The notes under the pieces were generated by a model that searched no databases, was not told the DNA's origin, and worked only from the letters and a program-made list of their open reading frames with translations. Shown piece by piece: positions 11,029-21,822 of a stretch of DNA of 64,000 bases. Numbering within the stretch: the stretch's first letter is position 1; each line of letters begins with the position of its first letter. The position numbers and the translations under genes were made by a program. The stretch is from Symbiodinium natans (lineage: Eukaryota; Sar; Dinophyceae; Suessiales; Symbiodiniaceae): the NCBI GenBank assembly GCA_905221605.1, contig CAJNDS010002155.1, positions 62,001 to 126,000 on the forward strand, in the 5' to 3' direction.

Positions 11029-11588
11029 CTGAGCTGGCTGGTTCTCGGTAGAGAATGAGGGTTTAGGGTTTAGGGTTTAGGGTTTAGGGTTCCCTCATCC
11101 CCTACTAAGAACCAGGGGTGAAGGATACCAAGGCTTTCGGGGGGACTCCGGAGGCTTTTGGAACGTTTGGGGCTTCGGGTGGAACTCTGATGTACTTCCC
11201 TGGGTCATCTACTTAGGGTTTTGGATTTGGGGTTATTTGGGGTTTAGGGTAGGTGAAGTATGGGATATAGATGCAGGGTTTAGGGTTTAGGGCTTAGGGC
11301 TTAGGGTTTAGGGTTTAAGGGGCTCACGCATGAAGGGTCGGCCCTGCTACCGGGCACGAGTGCGGATTTCACCCCTAAACCCTAAACCCTAAACCCTAGA
11401 CCCGAAACCCTGAACCCTAAACCCCAAACCCTAAACCCTAAAGTGTGCGGCTTTGGGTTCACGGTTTGAAGGGCTTACACAGGGGGCGTATGGGGTTATC
11501 GGGTTTGGGCTCTTGGGGCCGTATAGGGCTCCGGAGCTTTTGGGCGGGGGGATGCTCTTCGCAGCGACAAGGTCCCAAACACCTGCCC

Positions 11589-11701
11589 ACTATTTGCTTA
11601 AGAAGCCCAAAAGAATAAAAACAATAATCCCCATATTGCCCTTAATAAGGAAGCATATTCTTTTTTTTTTTTTTGGGGGGGGGTTCTTAAGCAATTAGTA
11701 G
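11589..11701. mobile_element. Fold-back element, family M4, copy 1
   Basis: Terminal inverted repeats ACTATTTGCTTAAGAAGCCC and GGTTCTTAAGCAATTAGT flank a core with an A/T-rich segment and a T/G homopolymer run. Related copies are at 32873-32985 and 56172-56290. No ORF. Confidence 0.65.
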
Positions 11702-12091
11702 CTACACGGGAACCTCTCAACAACTCAGTCTCCGGGGCCCAAAGAATGGAAAGAGTGCATGTATCTAACAAGGCCTACCTAGTTCTAGTGGCCTTCAGAG
11801 GGGATCCTCTGAAATATCGAAACCCAGCCGAAGCACTCGTGCGATGATGGGCTGGAGGAGTTGCCGCGCCACTGGAATCCTGTGCTTTTGCTGGAGGATC
11901 TCTTTCACAATAGCGTTCCCCTCATGGACAAGCCTTGATACATCACAATTCATACCGACCCGAGAAGGATAAAGCATAACCAATGGGGGGCCCTATCATA
12001 GAACAACCTTGGGATGTTCCGGCTTCAGGGCTTAGGGTTCCTAAGAGTGCCATCCCGCAGCCATTTCAGAGGTTGGGAACCACCCAGAGAA

Positions 12092-12122
<31 letters not shown>

Positions 12123-12614
12123 CAATCACGCCAGTCTGAAAGATCCTAACATAAAATTCTGATGTCATTGCAGTGTTTTTTATGGTATTGCTTTCTTTTA
12201 ATGAATATATTGTTACATTATTATATTTTTCACTACTATATATTTGAAAAGGCTTGCGATCCTGCAAGCCTTGAATGGCGGAGTCCTCTGCGCTCCACTT
12301 CCTCACGCTTCCACAACTCCGACTTGCGCGGGGACGGAGCGGCGACCGGCGCGTCTGCACAACCAGGGCGGCAAGCACTTTCGGGTTTAGGGTTTAGGGT
12401 GGTCTGGTAGACCCCTTTTGGGGCGTTATGTGCCTAATCTTACAGACATCAGTGTGCATGCGAAAGCCAGGCAACAAGCTCGTGATCTCTGAGACTCTAG
12501 CCCCTGAAGCCCATAGACCTTTGGGTTTTGTGGGCCCTTTTTTTGAAGAACCGGGTTTTGGGTTTAGGGTTTAACTGACAGTGATATCCAGGCCATGACT
12601 GAAGTCTATCTAAC
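11702..12614. other. Spacer between cathepsin copies B and A
   Basis: About 0.9 kb that should contain the 3' flank of copy B and the missing 5' exons of copy A. On the minus strand there is an open stretch at 11983-11795 with a protein-like composition (for example VARQLLQPIIARVLRLG) and an ATG-initiated stretch at 12378 (MLAALVVQTRRSPLRP). Either could be a leader or propeptide exon; neither can be assigned. A (GA)n run lies at 12094-12121. Confidence 0.4.
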
Positions 12615-15600
12615 TTAACAGGGGACCCTTCTTGATGGCGTCTCCCAGCCTTTCGACTGCGCCTTGCAGTTCTCTCCTCCCTCGTAGCAGTGGATCTCAT
12701 TGTTCTTCTCCGGCGCCGTGTACCTCGGCAGATGTGTGCACACTGGGCGCCTGGAACCCTCAACCCTAAACCCAACACCCAGTTCATAGCCCAATTGCTG
12801 AAGCCTAAACCCTGAACCCTGAACCCTCAACCCTCAACCCTCAACGGGTGGGGAGTGTAGTCGTGAGTAGTCGGGGATGCTATTTGGCCCCATAACCCTA
12901 AGTTCCCTGCCTAAACCCTCAACCCTCCACCCCCAACCCTGAACCCTAAACCCCAAACCCGAAACCCTAAACCTGCGAGCGGAAGGTGCTGGTCTGGCAC
13001 CGCCCAAGTGCAGCTGCGCTCGAGGGCCAGCGCGCCGCTCTTCACGCGCACGTAGCCGTTCTCACCCCAGTACCTGGGGGAATATGGCAGAGAAGCTCCG
13101 GTTTGGGGCGATTTGACATTTGGGGGCAGTACCTTCTTTAAAGGGTTCTTAAGTACGGGTCCTTGGGTTGTATAGGTTTTATAGGGGCATATAAAGGGGT
13201 CCCGTTTAAGGGCCCATACTAAGGGACCGTACCATCCATGCAACTACCTTGAGATTTGGGATTTAGCGCAAGGCCAAGGATTGTGAAGTAGGGTTTCGGG
13301 TTCAGGTTTCAAGGCTTAGACGAGTAGGGGCTTAAGGGTAAGTCAGAAGCCCAATAACGGGGAAACCACATATCCTGAAGCCAAACCTATAGGCCCAAAA
13401 CCAGAAGCTAAAACCCTGAAAAGCCCTTGCCACGTCTCAGAGAAACAACCTGAGCCAAGCATCTCGCCCCAGGAGTTGCGGACGATCCTTCGTTTCATCT
13501 ACACGCACAGGGTTTAGGGTTTAGGGTTTAGGGTTTCGGGGTTGAGGGTGTAGCTTTTGCGAAGCAGGAATCATGAGCCAACCCGGGACCATTCGGATGT
13601 AGCCCCTAAACTCTACATAATATGCGTATAATACAAAATACAAAAGATTCAAAGATATAAGACACAATGGATTGTTATGTGCTGTGTAATGAATAATATA
13701 CAATATAAAATATATAATATATTATATATAATATATGATATATGATATATGATATATGATATATGATATATGATATTATCTAAAAAATATAATGCATCAT
13801 ATATAATACATAACATATAATATGTAATATATAATGCGAGATGCATGATATACGATCCATAATTCATAAGACAAAATACATATTACTTAATATATATATA
13901 TATATATATCACATTGCATATTGCATAATGCATAATATAGTATATATATATATTATATTATATATTATATATTATATATTATATATTATATATTATATAT
14001 TATATATTATATATTATATATTATATATTATATATTATATATTTTAATATTGTATTTGACATATTGTATTTTATGTAACGCATATTATATGCTACTCATT
14101 ATATAATATATGTATGTATATGTGCAATATAGTATATAATGAGTAACCTATAATATGTGTTACATAAAATATAGTATGTAAAATACAATATTCAAATATA
14201 TTATATATTACATATAATATGCAATATGCAATATGCAATATGCAATATGCAAATATTTAACATATTACAAATAATATATAATGGGATGTAATATTTAACC
14301 GGAAAGCAAGGCTCCAGTAGAGACCTTCCTCCGGGTCGGTGCCCCAGCCGACCACGGAAACGACGTGGTCTTGCAGGAGCGACCAGCCCCGAATGACGCC
14401 GGTGGTGTACTTCAGCCTTGGTAGCAAGGCGGTCAGTTTTGCTTTTTAAGGTTTAGGGTTTACTCGAAAAACCCTGGACTCTGAAACCTTAAGCCTTAAC
14501 ACAATAAGCTTTTATCTTTCGGAGCCCGGTCCTAGATCTGTTGGACCGTTATGGGATCGACATCTACCAGGCCTAGGTGGGAATTCTGTAGCGTCCAGCA
14601 GCAGGGGGTTTGCATCGATCCCGCAGGAGATGGGCCCTCTGTTGTAGATCTCTTTCATCATGGCCGCCTGAGGCAGGCCCCATATCCCTGAAAGCCTCCT
14701 AAACCCTCAACTCTAAAAACACAAAACCCTAAAACCACTAAACCCTAAACCCTTCCAAGTGCTTGGCTTGCTTCATCGAGGTCTGCATGATGCCAAGACC
14801 CTAATCCCTGAAAACTCTAAGCACCTGCCTTTTAATTCAAGCCTTAGCTCGTTCGAGAATCTTCGCACCTTTCTTTAGGGCTGCCTCAAAAGATAATTCT
14901 GCATATCCTCAAAAGCCCCCTGAACCCTAAACCCTAAACCCTAAACCCTAAACCCTAAACCCTAAACCCTAAACCCTACCGAGACACCCCCCTCCCCCCC
15001 CAACCCAAGGGCTGGTAGCACACGCATCCTTCCGCCTTGCCCCTGATGGAGCCATAGTCCGAAATCGTGGCGTTGGGGTAGGTGTCCTTGGTCTCCCAGC
15101 GCTAGGAATGAAGGATTGTAGGGTTTAGGGTTTAGGGTTTGGGGTCTTAACTCTGATCTCAAAAGGCCTAGGAATATGATAAAGCGACATGCCCCGCCCC
15201 CCCCCCCCCCCATGCGTTCTTGGTTTGAGCGTGAAGAAGGCAACCCAGATAATTTCACCCCAAGAAGTTGACCAGGTGCCAGCCACTGTAGGGTTTAGGG
15301 CTTACCCTAAACCCTAAACCCTAAACCCTAAACCCTAAAGCCTAAACCCTAAACCCTAAACCCTAACAGGGTCCAAGTGTCCAGGCCCACACAGGTCTCC
15401 CCGAAAGTGGCGCAGGTGCGGGCGATGTTCTCAGCCTTGCAGCTGGTGTCCGCACTCTTGCAGATGCCAGCACCTCGGGTTTAGGGTTGAGGGTTTGGGG
15501 GTTTAGGGTTTGGGGTGTAGGGTTTGGGGTTTAGGGTTCAGGGTTGAGGGTTTAGGGTTGAGGGTTTAGAGTAGGGTTTAGGACTCAATCTAGACAAGCC

Positions 15601-18600
15601 CCTGCACCACCTCAAAGCCATAAACTCTACACTCGAAGCCCTAAGCCCTAGGCCCTAGACCCCAAAACGGCCGAACCCTAAACTCTTAGGGTTTCGGCTA
15701 TAGGGTTAGGGGCCAAACAAACCGACAGCGTCAAGCTCGCAGACTCAAACTAAAGCTCTTTGGCAGGTTCGGGGTTTGTGGGGTGTAGGACTCTTGGGGT
15801 TGTGCAAAATTATGGCGATTGAGTGTTTTACTCACAGGGTAAGTGCCAACAGACCAGCACATCATGAACGACCAACCCTCGTATGATGCACACGTGGCTA
15901 TCTTTGGGGCTGAAGACTCGGGGAAGCCTTCGGGCTTTACATGCCCCAGCCCAACCTGCTAGGGCTTCGGGACGTTTAGGGTTTAGGGTCCAACTGCTGA
16001 TTGAAGAGAGGCGCTGCTTTCGCTGGAGCAAGCCAAGTATGGCCTGTGCTGCTTGCGAAGTTGTGGGTGGTGCGGGGAGGGGCCGAATCATGGCTTTGCG
16101 TTCAGGGCCTTGGGGCGGCAGGAGATGCCCTTGCAAGTAATGAAACACGTGTAGGGTCTGAGGGTAAGAATCTGGGATGGTTGGCGTCGATGCTGAGACA
16201 TTGAAGAAAGGCCAAATTTGGGATTCCCCTTCTATTAACAGTCCTTTATAGGGATTCTAGTACCCCCTCTTAGAATCCCTATTAAGCACCGTTAGTATAA
16301 GGGGGAACATCCCAAGGCCAATTTTTCCGCGGGGGAATGGTAGGCGGCCAACTTCTGAGGGGGACCCGACATCCTTACTGCTGGCTCGTAGGGAATGAGG
16401 GAATGAGGTCCCCTATATCCCCCTGTATGTATATATATATATATATATAAATACCCTTTAAGGGATGCAGTAGGGATTCTATAAGGTACCCCCATTCCCC
16501 CATTCCCTACGAACCAACAGTAAGCAGCTTGCCGCGCCAGGCTGCTGTGAGGTGAAGTAGGAGATGCCGCTGCCGCTGCGCCGGCTCAGCCTCGCGGTGA
16601 GGTGGTGAGGTCACTTGAGGGAGGTTTCCACTACACACCCACAGGGAAGGGGGGGCGCTCTTCTATGGTTGCTTCCACTACTCACCCGCAGAGGGGTGTG
16701 GGGGGCAGGTGGGGCCAAAAACCCCCGAAAGGCCGAAACCCTTGAGGCGCTTGGCCCATTTTCAGCATCCTGACAGTAAAACCAAGCCCAGCTTGCCCCC
16801 CCGCTTCCCCCAGCAAAAATCCTAAACAGCCATAGCCACAAACCCGCCCGAAACCCTAACACCTTGCACCAGGGCGCTTGTAGATCCACTGGTAAGGGCC
16901 ATCGACCGTTCCACCATGGCCTGGAGTATCTGGGGTCTTGTTCAGTCTCTCTCAACCCTAAACCCTAAACCCAAAACCCAGAGGGCCAACTCTCGGATCA
17001 TGTGCTCAGGTCTCAGCCAGGGCATATTGTTTGCGCTTAAAAGGACTGGCGAATGAATTGTGCATTCGAAGGATGAGAGGCAGCCGCGACACGGCTATGC
17101 ATCTAAGCCCGCATCTAAGGCAAGCATGAACGGCCACGATAGACCCAAGTTTTGAAGAGCGCATAAAGCCCGAAACCCTGAAACCAAAAGCCCAACACCC
17201 AAAAGCAGCGAGAAAACGAGAAACGCCTGACCTGGAGCTTCATGTGAGGAGACAGCCGGTCTGCACCAATTAGAAGGGATTCATTGCTGTAGGTGTTGGG
17301 TTTAGGGGGTTCAGGTTCAGGGTTAGGCCCCCCCCCCCCCCCCGCGATAAACGCCGCCAGAAGACAGGATCCGACGTTGCCGCAGTTGAGCATGTGCTGC
17401 ACGGACAGCTGGACATCAGTGCCTTTCGCTCCACGGGCGATCCTGAGGCGATGAGACCGGGATGGGGGTGTTAATTAGGGGTTTGGGGGCAAGCATGAGC
17501 CCTGCAAAGCCCCCACAGAATTGGAAGAAAACATCAAAACAAAGAATGACGGCAGAATGATAGCAACTACACAAGTTGCACTTGAGTTGAACAGGCCTTC
17601 CCTCTACCCTAAACCCTAACACCCGGCTGGGTGTGCCATGGGAAGGCCTCCCTGACTGCTGGGCTTCGGGTTTGGGTCTACAGGCCAAGGGGTGGCGGGT
17701 GGGGCGGCGGGTGGGGCGGGGGGTCGCCGAAAAGTACCCTACACCCACATTGACGGCGGCGATTAACGAGTTGATCAGGCTGTTGGCTTCATGTCCCTAA
17801 GCCCTAAGCCCTAAGCCCTAAGCCCGAAGCCCTAAGCCCTAAGCCCGAAGCCCTAAGCCCCGAGCCCTAAACCCTAAATCCTAAACCCGGAAAAAAAACA
17901 CCACCCTCCGGCTTAGGGCTTGGGGTTTAGGGGGTGGTGTAGGTTGAGGATTTGGGGTTTCCAACGGTTCAGTATAGGGGGCTTTCTAGTAAATACTAAA
18001 TATCCGAAACCCTAAATTCTAACTCCTAAACCCTAAACCCCAGAGAAGTGGGCAGGCGGGTGTCTTGATGCGGTCTGCCAGGGCCGAAGTGGCGCCGTGT
18101 GCCCAGCAGGAGCCACAGTATCTGGAGTCAAAAACGCATACTGGTCGGGGGCTTACTGTAGGGCTTCGGTAAGCTTCCAGAGCCAACCTAGAGTCTTTCT
18201 ATAGAAACGCCCTGACATCCGCAACTTCAAGGGGTCCTGCAAAACAAGATGGGGGTTTGCAGTTTAGGATTCAGAGAGCGTCGGCCTTGGGGGTGTGCTC
18301 CCTCAGACTTCCCTTGATACTCCGACTATGGCCCCAAGACAAGGGGGTCAGGGTGCGGAGGGGCGCAGGGTCGGGTGTTCGGACTGTTTTTCTCCTAGTT
18401 AGGGTTTAGGGTTTAGGGCTTAGGTTTAGGGTAGTGCAGGGTTTGCCTTAAGAGACTTCCACAAGTCCGAAACGAGGCTGAGGCGCTGTGGAATGTGCTG
18501 GTTGAGCGAGATGGTGCAGTAGTTCACGCCATCCTCCGCTGCAGCTTCTTCAACACCCGAAGCCCCAAACCCTCAACCCCAAACCCTAAACCATAAACCC

Positions 18601-18639
18601 CCAACCCCTCACCCCCTCTACCCACGACAAATAGCGAAG

Positions 18640-18680
<41 letters not shown>

Positions 18681-18825
18681 ACACACAAACAAGCAGAAAG
18701 CAATCCCTGAATGAAGATCAAACAAACGACCGTAAATCTTAGAACCAAGCTAAGCTGCCTTGTTGCACCACGTGAAGTCGGTAGGGTAGCCCCCATCTGG
18801 CAACGGCAGGTCGTCATGCGAGGAC
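12615..18825 (-). CDS. Cathepsin Z/X-like papain-family cysteine peptidase, copy B (13 exons, 5' end incomplete)
   Basis: Tandem paralogue of copy A, transcribed in the same direction just upstream of it. Exons in sense order are 18825-18759, 18533-18487, 18121-18065, 17442-17366, 16920-16863, 16043-16015, 15473-15382, 15086-15036, 14667-14600, 14416-about 14313, 13487-13464, 13073-12999 and 12723-12615. They join in frame to about 286 codons with no stop before TAA at 12617-12615. Landmarks are [40 protein letters not shown] (catalytic Cys), QLSVQHMLNCGNVGSC, GPYQWIYK, PYLACSSESS, ARTCATFGETCVG, YPNATISDYGSIRGK, AAMMKEIYNRGPISCGID, DHVVSVVGWG (catalytic His), IVRNSWGE (catalytic Asn), YWGENGYVRVKSGALALER and APEKNNEIHCYEGGENC. 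Two exons are micro-exons of 29 and 24 nt. Donors are GC, GA and a few GT. Intron positions differ from copy A almost everywhere. Leader and propeptide exons were not found; they should lie between 18826 and about 19335. Confidence 0.88.
13130..13250. mobile_element. Fold-back element, family M5, copy 2
   Basis: Shares GGTCCTTGGGTTGTATAGG, TTATAGGGGCATATAAAGGG and GGGCCCATACTAAGGGACC with the segment at 10499-10621. Lies in the intron of cathepsin copy B between exons 13464 and 13073. Confidence 0.55.
13680..14290. repeat. AT-rich satellite block (ATATTATATT-type)
   Basis: About 600 bp of almost pure A/T built from ATATGATATATG, TATATTATAT and ATGCAATATGCA sub-repeats, with partly palindromic halves (near 14045-14110 against 14130-14200). 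It lies in an intron of cathepsin copy B, ending just before the exon 14313-14416. Confidence 0.95.
16220..16313. mobile_element. Fold-back element, family M1, copy 1
   Basis: A 94-bp hairpin element. Its right end TAGTATAAGGGGGAACATCC is identical to the right end of the copy at 38293-38390; its left end GGATTCCCCTTCTATTAACA is a decayed inverse. Internal arms AGGGATTCTAGTACCCCC and TAGAATCCCTATTAAG also pair. Confidence 0.75.
16374..16524. mobile_element. Fold-back element, family M2, copy 1
   Basis: Left end CTTACTGCTGGCTCGTAGGG and right end CCCTACGAACCAACAGTAAG are near-perfect inverted repeats extended by GAATGAGG/CCCCCATTC. A TA microsatellite sits in the middle. A second copy is at 35550-35669 and an end fragment (GAACCAACAGTAAG) near 61420. 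Confidence 0.75.
17745..17900. repeat. CCCTAAG/CCCTAAA variant array
   Basis: Tandem CCCTAAG heptamers with CCCGAAG variants passing into CCCTAAA. Lies in the intron of copy B between exons 18065 and 17442. Confidence 0.85.
18643..18677. repeat. (GA)n microsatellite
   Basis: GA dinucleotide run followed by a short CA run, in the intron between exons 18759 and 18533 of cathepsin copy B. Confidence 0.95.
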
Positions 18826-18888
18826 CTGGCTCGGTGGCTGTGAGTAAATCAGGCCTTCTAGGGGTTTTGACATAACAAAAGGGGCTCT

Positions 18889-18976
18889 GGGTTTAGGGTT
18901 TAGGGTTTAGGGTTTAGGGTTTAGGGTTTAGGGTTTAGGGTTTAGGGTTTAGGGTTTAGGGTTTAGGGTTTAGGGT
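18889..18976. repeat. TTTAGGG array
   Basis: About twelve TTTAGGG units upstream (in sense) of the first recognised exon of cathepsin copy B. Confidence 0.95.
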
Positions 18977-19189
18977 GTAGGGGCTCTGGGGTCCGTAGGG
19001 AACCTGGGCCCCGAAGTCCCTAGCGGCCGCAGAAAGAAACCAGCCCCCCGAGGAACCCCCCCGCCCGAAGCCCAGTCGTTAAGCTTTCGCCGAAGGGAGT
19101 GCGGCTATACTACTATATACCCTAAACCCCTAAACCCTAAACCCATAACCCTAAACCCGTAACCCTAAACCCCAACCCTGAACCCTGAA

Positions 19190-19328
19190 CCCTATAACCC
19201 TATAACCCTATAACCCTATAACCCTATAACCCTATAACCCTATAACCCTATAACCCTATAACCCTATAACCCTATAACCCTATAACCCTATAACCCTATA
19301 ACCCTATAACCCTATAACCCTATAACCC
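19190..19328. repeat. (CCCTATAA)n octamer array
   Basis: About seventeen tandem copies of an 8-bp CCCTATAA unit, a one-base-longer variant of the CCCTAAA heptamer, flanked on both sides by ordinary CCCTAAA units. Confidence 0.95.
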
Positions 19329-19335
19329 CAAACCC

Positions 19336-21176
19336 CTAAACCCCCCAAGTTGGAACAAGGTCGCGCCTGGCGGTGGCGTTCCCGCCCACGACCACACCCA
19401 GGGCTTCGGCCTGCCCAGAGAGCAGAGGGTGGACCAAGGGGCTTAGGGTTTAGGGTTAAGAGTAGGGTTTAGGGTTTAGGGTTTAGGGCTAGGGTTTAGG
19501 GTTTCGGGTTTAGGGTTACCGGCTCTGAAGGGCTGAAGCCTTCAAAGCCCCCTTGATCCCCAAGCCTCTTCCTGCGAGAGCAGCTCACTCCGATGCTCTC
19601 TGGCAGTTGCCAGGAGTGTGGCTGCTGCCTGGGTTTAGGGTTTAGGGCTTAGGGTTTCAGGCTTCCAAGTCGCCTGAGGAAAAAAGGGGGTTGAGGCCTC
19701 TTAGGGCCTACATAGGGTTCCATGACTAGGGTTGAGGGTTGGAAGCTGTATTGTTAGGTTTCTTGGGTCTTCGGCGGGAAACTTGGCGACAAGAATAGGG
19801 GAAACAAATATTATTGGGGACTCCTAGTGGCTAGTGGTGTGTGCGAGATCACGGTGGAGGCTTGCAGTTCAGTGCTGCATTTGGAGTGCTTTAGCCTTGG
19901 GGGTTTAGAGTTGAGAGGCCCTTTATAGGGTATCTAGGCCAGTTAGGGTTCACAGAGTTTATCGTTGTAGGGGTAACAGGGTCTATGGGATTTTGGGGTA
20001 GGTAACTGAGGACGGCGCAAGAAGAGTGCAGCGCATGGCGAGCTTCGGAACGGTTCAACTGCAAGCTACGGCGGATCCCTTTGAGCCTGTACGCGCAAAC
20101 AAACCGCAACCCCACAAAAAGAAAGCTCTGAGGGTTGTCGGGTTGAGGGTTATCGTCTCCTTAACCGCGAACTTGAAACCCTCCCACCAAGGAGTCCCCC
20201 CAAATGCAGTCAGAGCAACCCTTAAAGCCCTGAGGGCTCCAAAGCAAGAACCCTGAACCCTTCCCTCAGCTCGACTCCGCAATTGCCATCCTCCATGAAG
20301 TACCGGAGGTTGAAGAAGAGCGCCCCGCCATTGAAGGCCACCGTCTGCGTGTCCTCCCGCGGAAAGGCCATGGCGACGGTGTATGGGGCCAATTACTGCA
20401 CTCTGGGTTTAGGATTCAGCGTTTATAGTTGCAAGCAGTTCTCTCTCTCTCTCTCATGTATATATATATATATGTATGTATCAATATATATATATATATA
20501 TGTACATAGATACACATATGTATATATAGTTCTGAACATCTATGTGTAAAGGAACACGAGCAGGAAGCCCTGCAGCAGTCCTCCTCAAAGATGTGCACTC
20601 TCTCCTGGCCTCTGTTCGGCAGAGGCTTACGGAGTAGGGAAGTTTGCTCAGCTTCGGTCCTCATGAGGCCCGCTTTTTGGTGCAAGGAAGGTCTAGACTC
20701 TGCCCGATTTAGTACGGGGTTTACAGGGTTCACAATTATAATATGATATAGGGCTTAGAGTAACCGGGGTTGGGGGGGGGGAGGCTGGGAGAAGATGTGC
20801 CGTACGGCACCTGACATCTGACTAGTTCTTTTATGGAGTTAAGGGTAAGCATGTATCTGTATATGTATATATATATATGTGTATCTATATACATATATAT
20901 ATATATACATGCACCATATGGTGTATGGGGATACACGGAAAACGTAATTTCCAAATTCCTGCGAAGAACCAATCAGTAGTCACTCACTAGCCTCGCCCCC
21001 AACGAGGCCCCTGCGAGAATCGAAGAATTAGCAGGCACTTTGTCTTGGGTGGCGGGGGGTTTAGGGTTTAGGGTTTCGGGCCTAGAAAGGAGGGGGGGGG
21101 AGGTGGATGGGTGAGACCCCTCTGGGCGCAAGGCTGAGAGGAGGTCGGCAAAGCGGTCTAAGGACTCATTGGCCAT
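19336..21176 (-). CDS. Unrecognised small spliced gene (candidate exons)
   Basis: Candidate exons in sense order are 21176 downward (MANESLDRFADLLSALRPEG, with AG|GCCGCC before the ATG), about 20382-20291 (FNGGALFFNLRYFME, either internal or starting at ATG 20377), 19628-19566 (AAATLLATAREHRSELLSQE) and 19410-19336 (AEALGVVVGGNATARRDLV). The last two join in frame over a GC-AG intron. If the last exon runs on, its TAG comes from a TTTAGGG repeat. The FFNLRYF stretch faintly recalls a domain seen in Sacsin-like ATPase proteins, but I cannot support a function. The first ATG exon may belong to a separate gene. Confidence 0.4.
20443..20532. repeat. (CT)n and (TA)n microsatellites
   Basis: CT run followed by TATATATG-type repeats. 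A second TA-rich block is at 20860-20913. Confidence 0.9.
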
Positions 21177-21667
21177 GGCGGCCTGGCGATTCTCTCTTCA
21201 GGCGGCTTTGTGCTGTCCCCCTAATTTACCCTAATAATGACCGAAATCCCCAAACCCTACAACTCCTAAACTACACCCTAGAAATCCTTCACAGAAAACC
21301 AGCCCATGAAGCCTGCGTTTCAAGGGGGTGGGAGTAGGCTAGTGGGCTTTCGGGGTTCAGGGTTCGAGGATTCAGGATGTGGGGATTGGGTTGGTAGGAC
21401 CTTCAACATTCACGTCGCTCCAGCACCCCGCTTTACAAAACCAACAGGAGCCCCCAACCCCCCCTCCCCCCCTCCCCACCCCCTTGGGACTGAGCCACTT
21501 AAATTCCCGAAAGATGTTTTTTTGGTTTAGGCAATAGGAAACCCTCATTAGGCCCTCAGCCGCTATGGTCCAGAGCCAAACCCTACTACCAGCCAACAGG
21601 CATTGTATGGTATGAGAGGCATGCCTAGAAGCTTTGTGGGACGAGCAGGAGGCCAACCCCCAAACCC

Positions 21668-21794
21668 CAAACCCAAAACCTTAAACCCTAAGCCCTACAC
21701 CCTAACCCTAAACCCTAAACCCTAAACCCTAAACCCTAAACCCTAAACCCTAAACCCTAAACCCTAAACCCTAAACCCTAAACCCCTAAACCCT
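21668..21794. repeat. CCCTAAA array
   Basis: Telomere-type units ending just before the last exon (21823-21892) of the pseudouridine synthase gene. A TTTAGGG/TTCAGGG array at 21906-22035 lies on the other side of that exon, so the exon is bracketed by opposite orientations. Confidence 0.95.
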
Positions 21795-21822
21795 TCTTTT
21801 CCTTGGCATCCTTGGAGCCCTT

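Noticed and set aside
342-18825. Cathepsin pieces as pseudogene fragments
   Set aside because: Both copies give about 285 uninterrupted codons with the catalytic residues intact once introns are removed, so decay is not the simplest reading.
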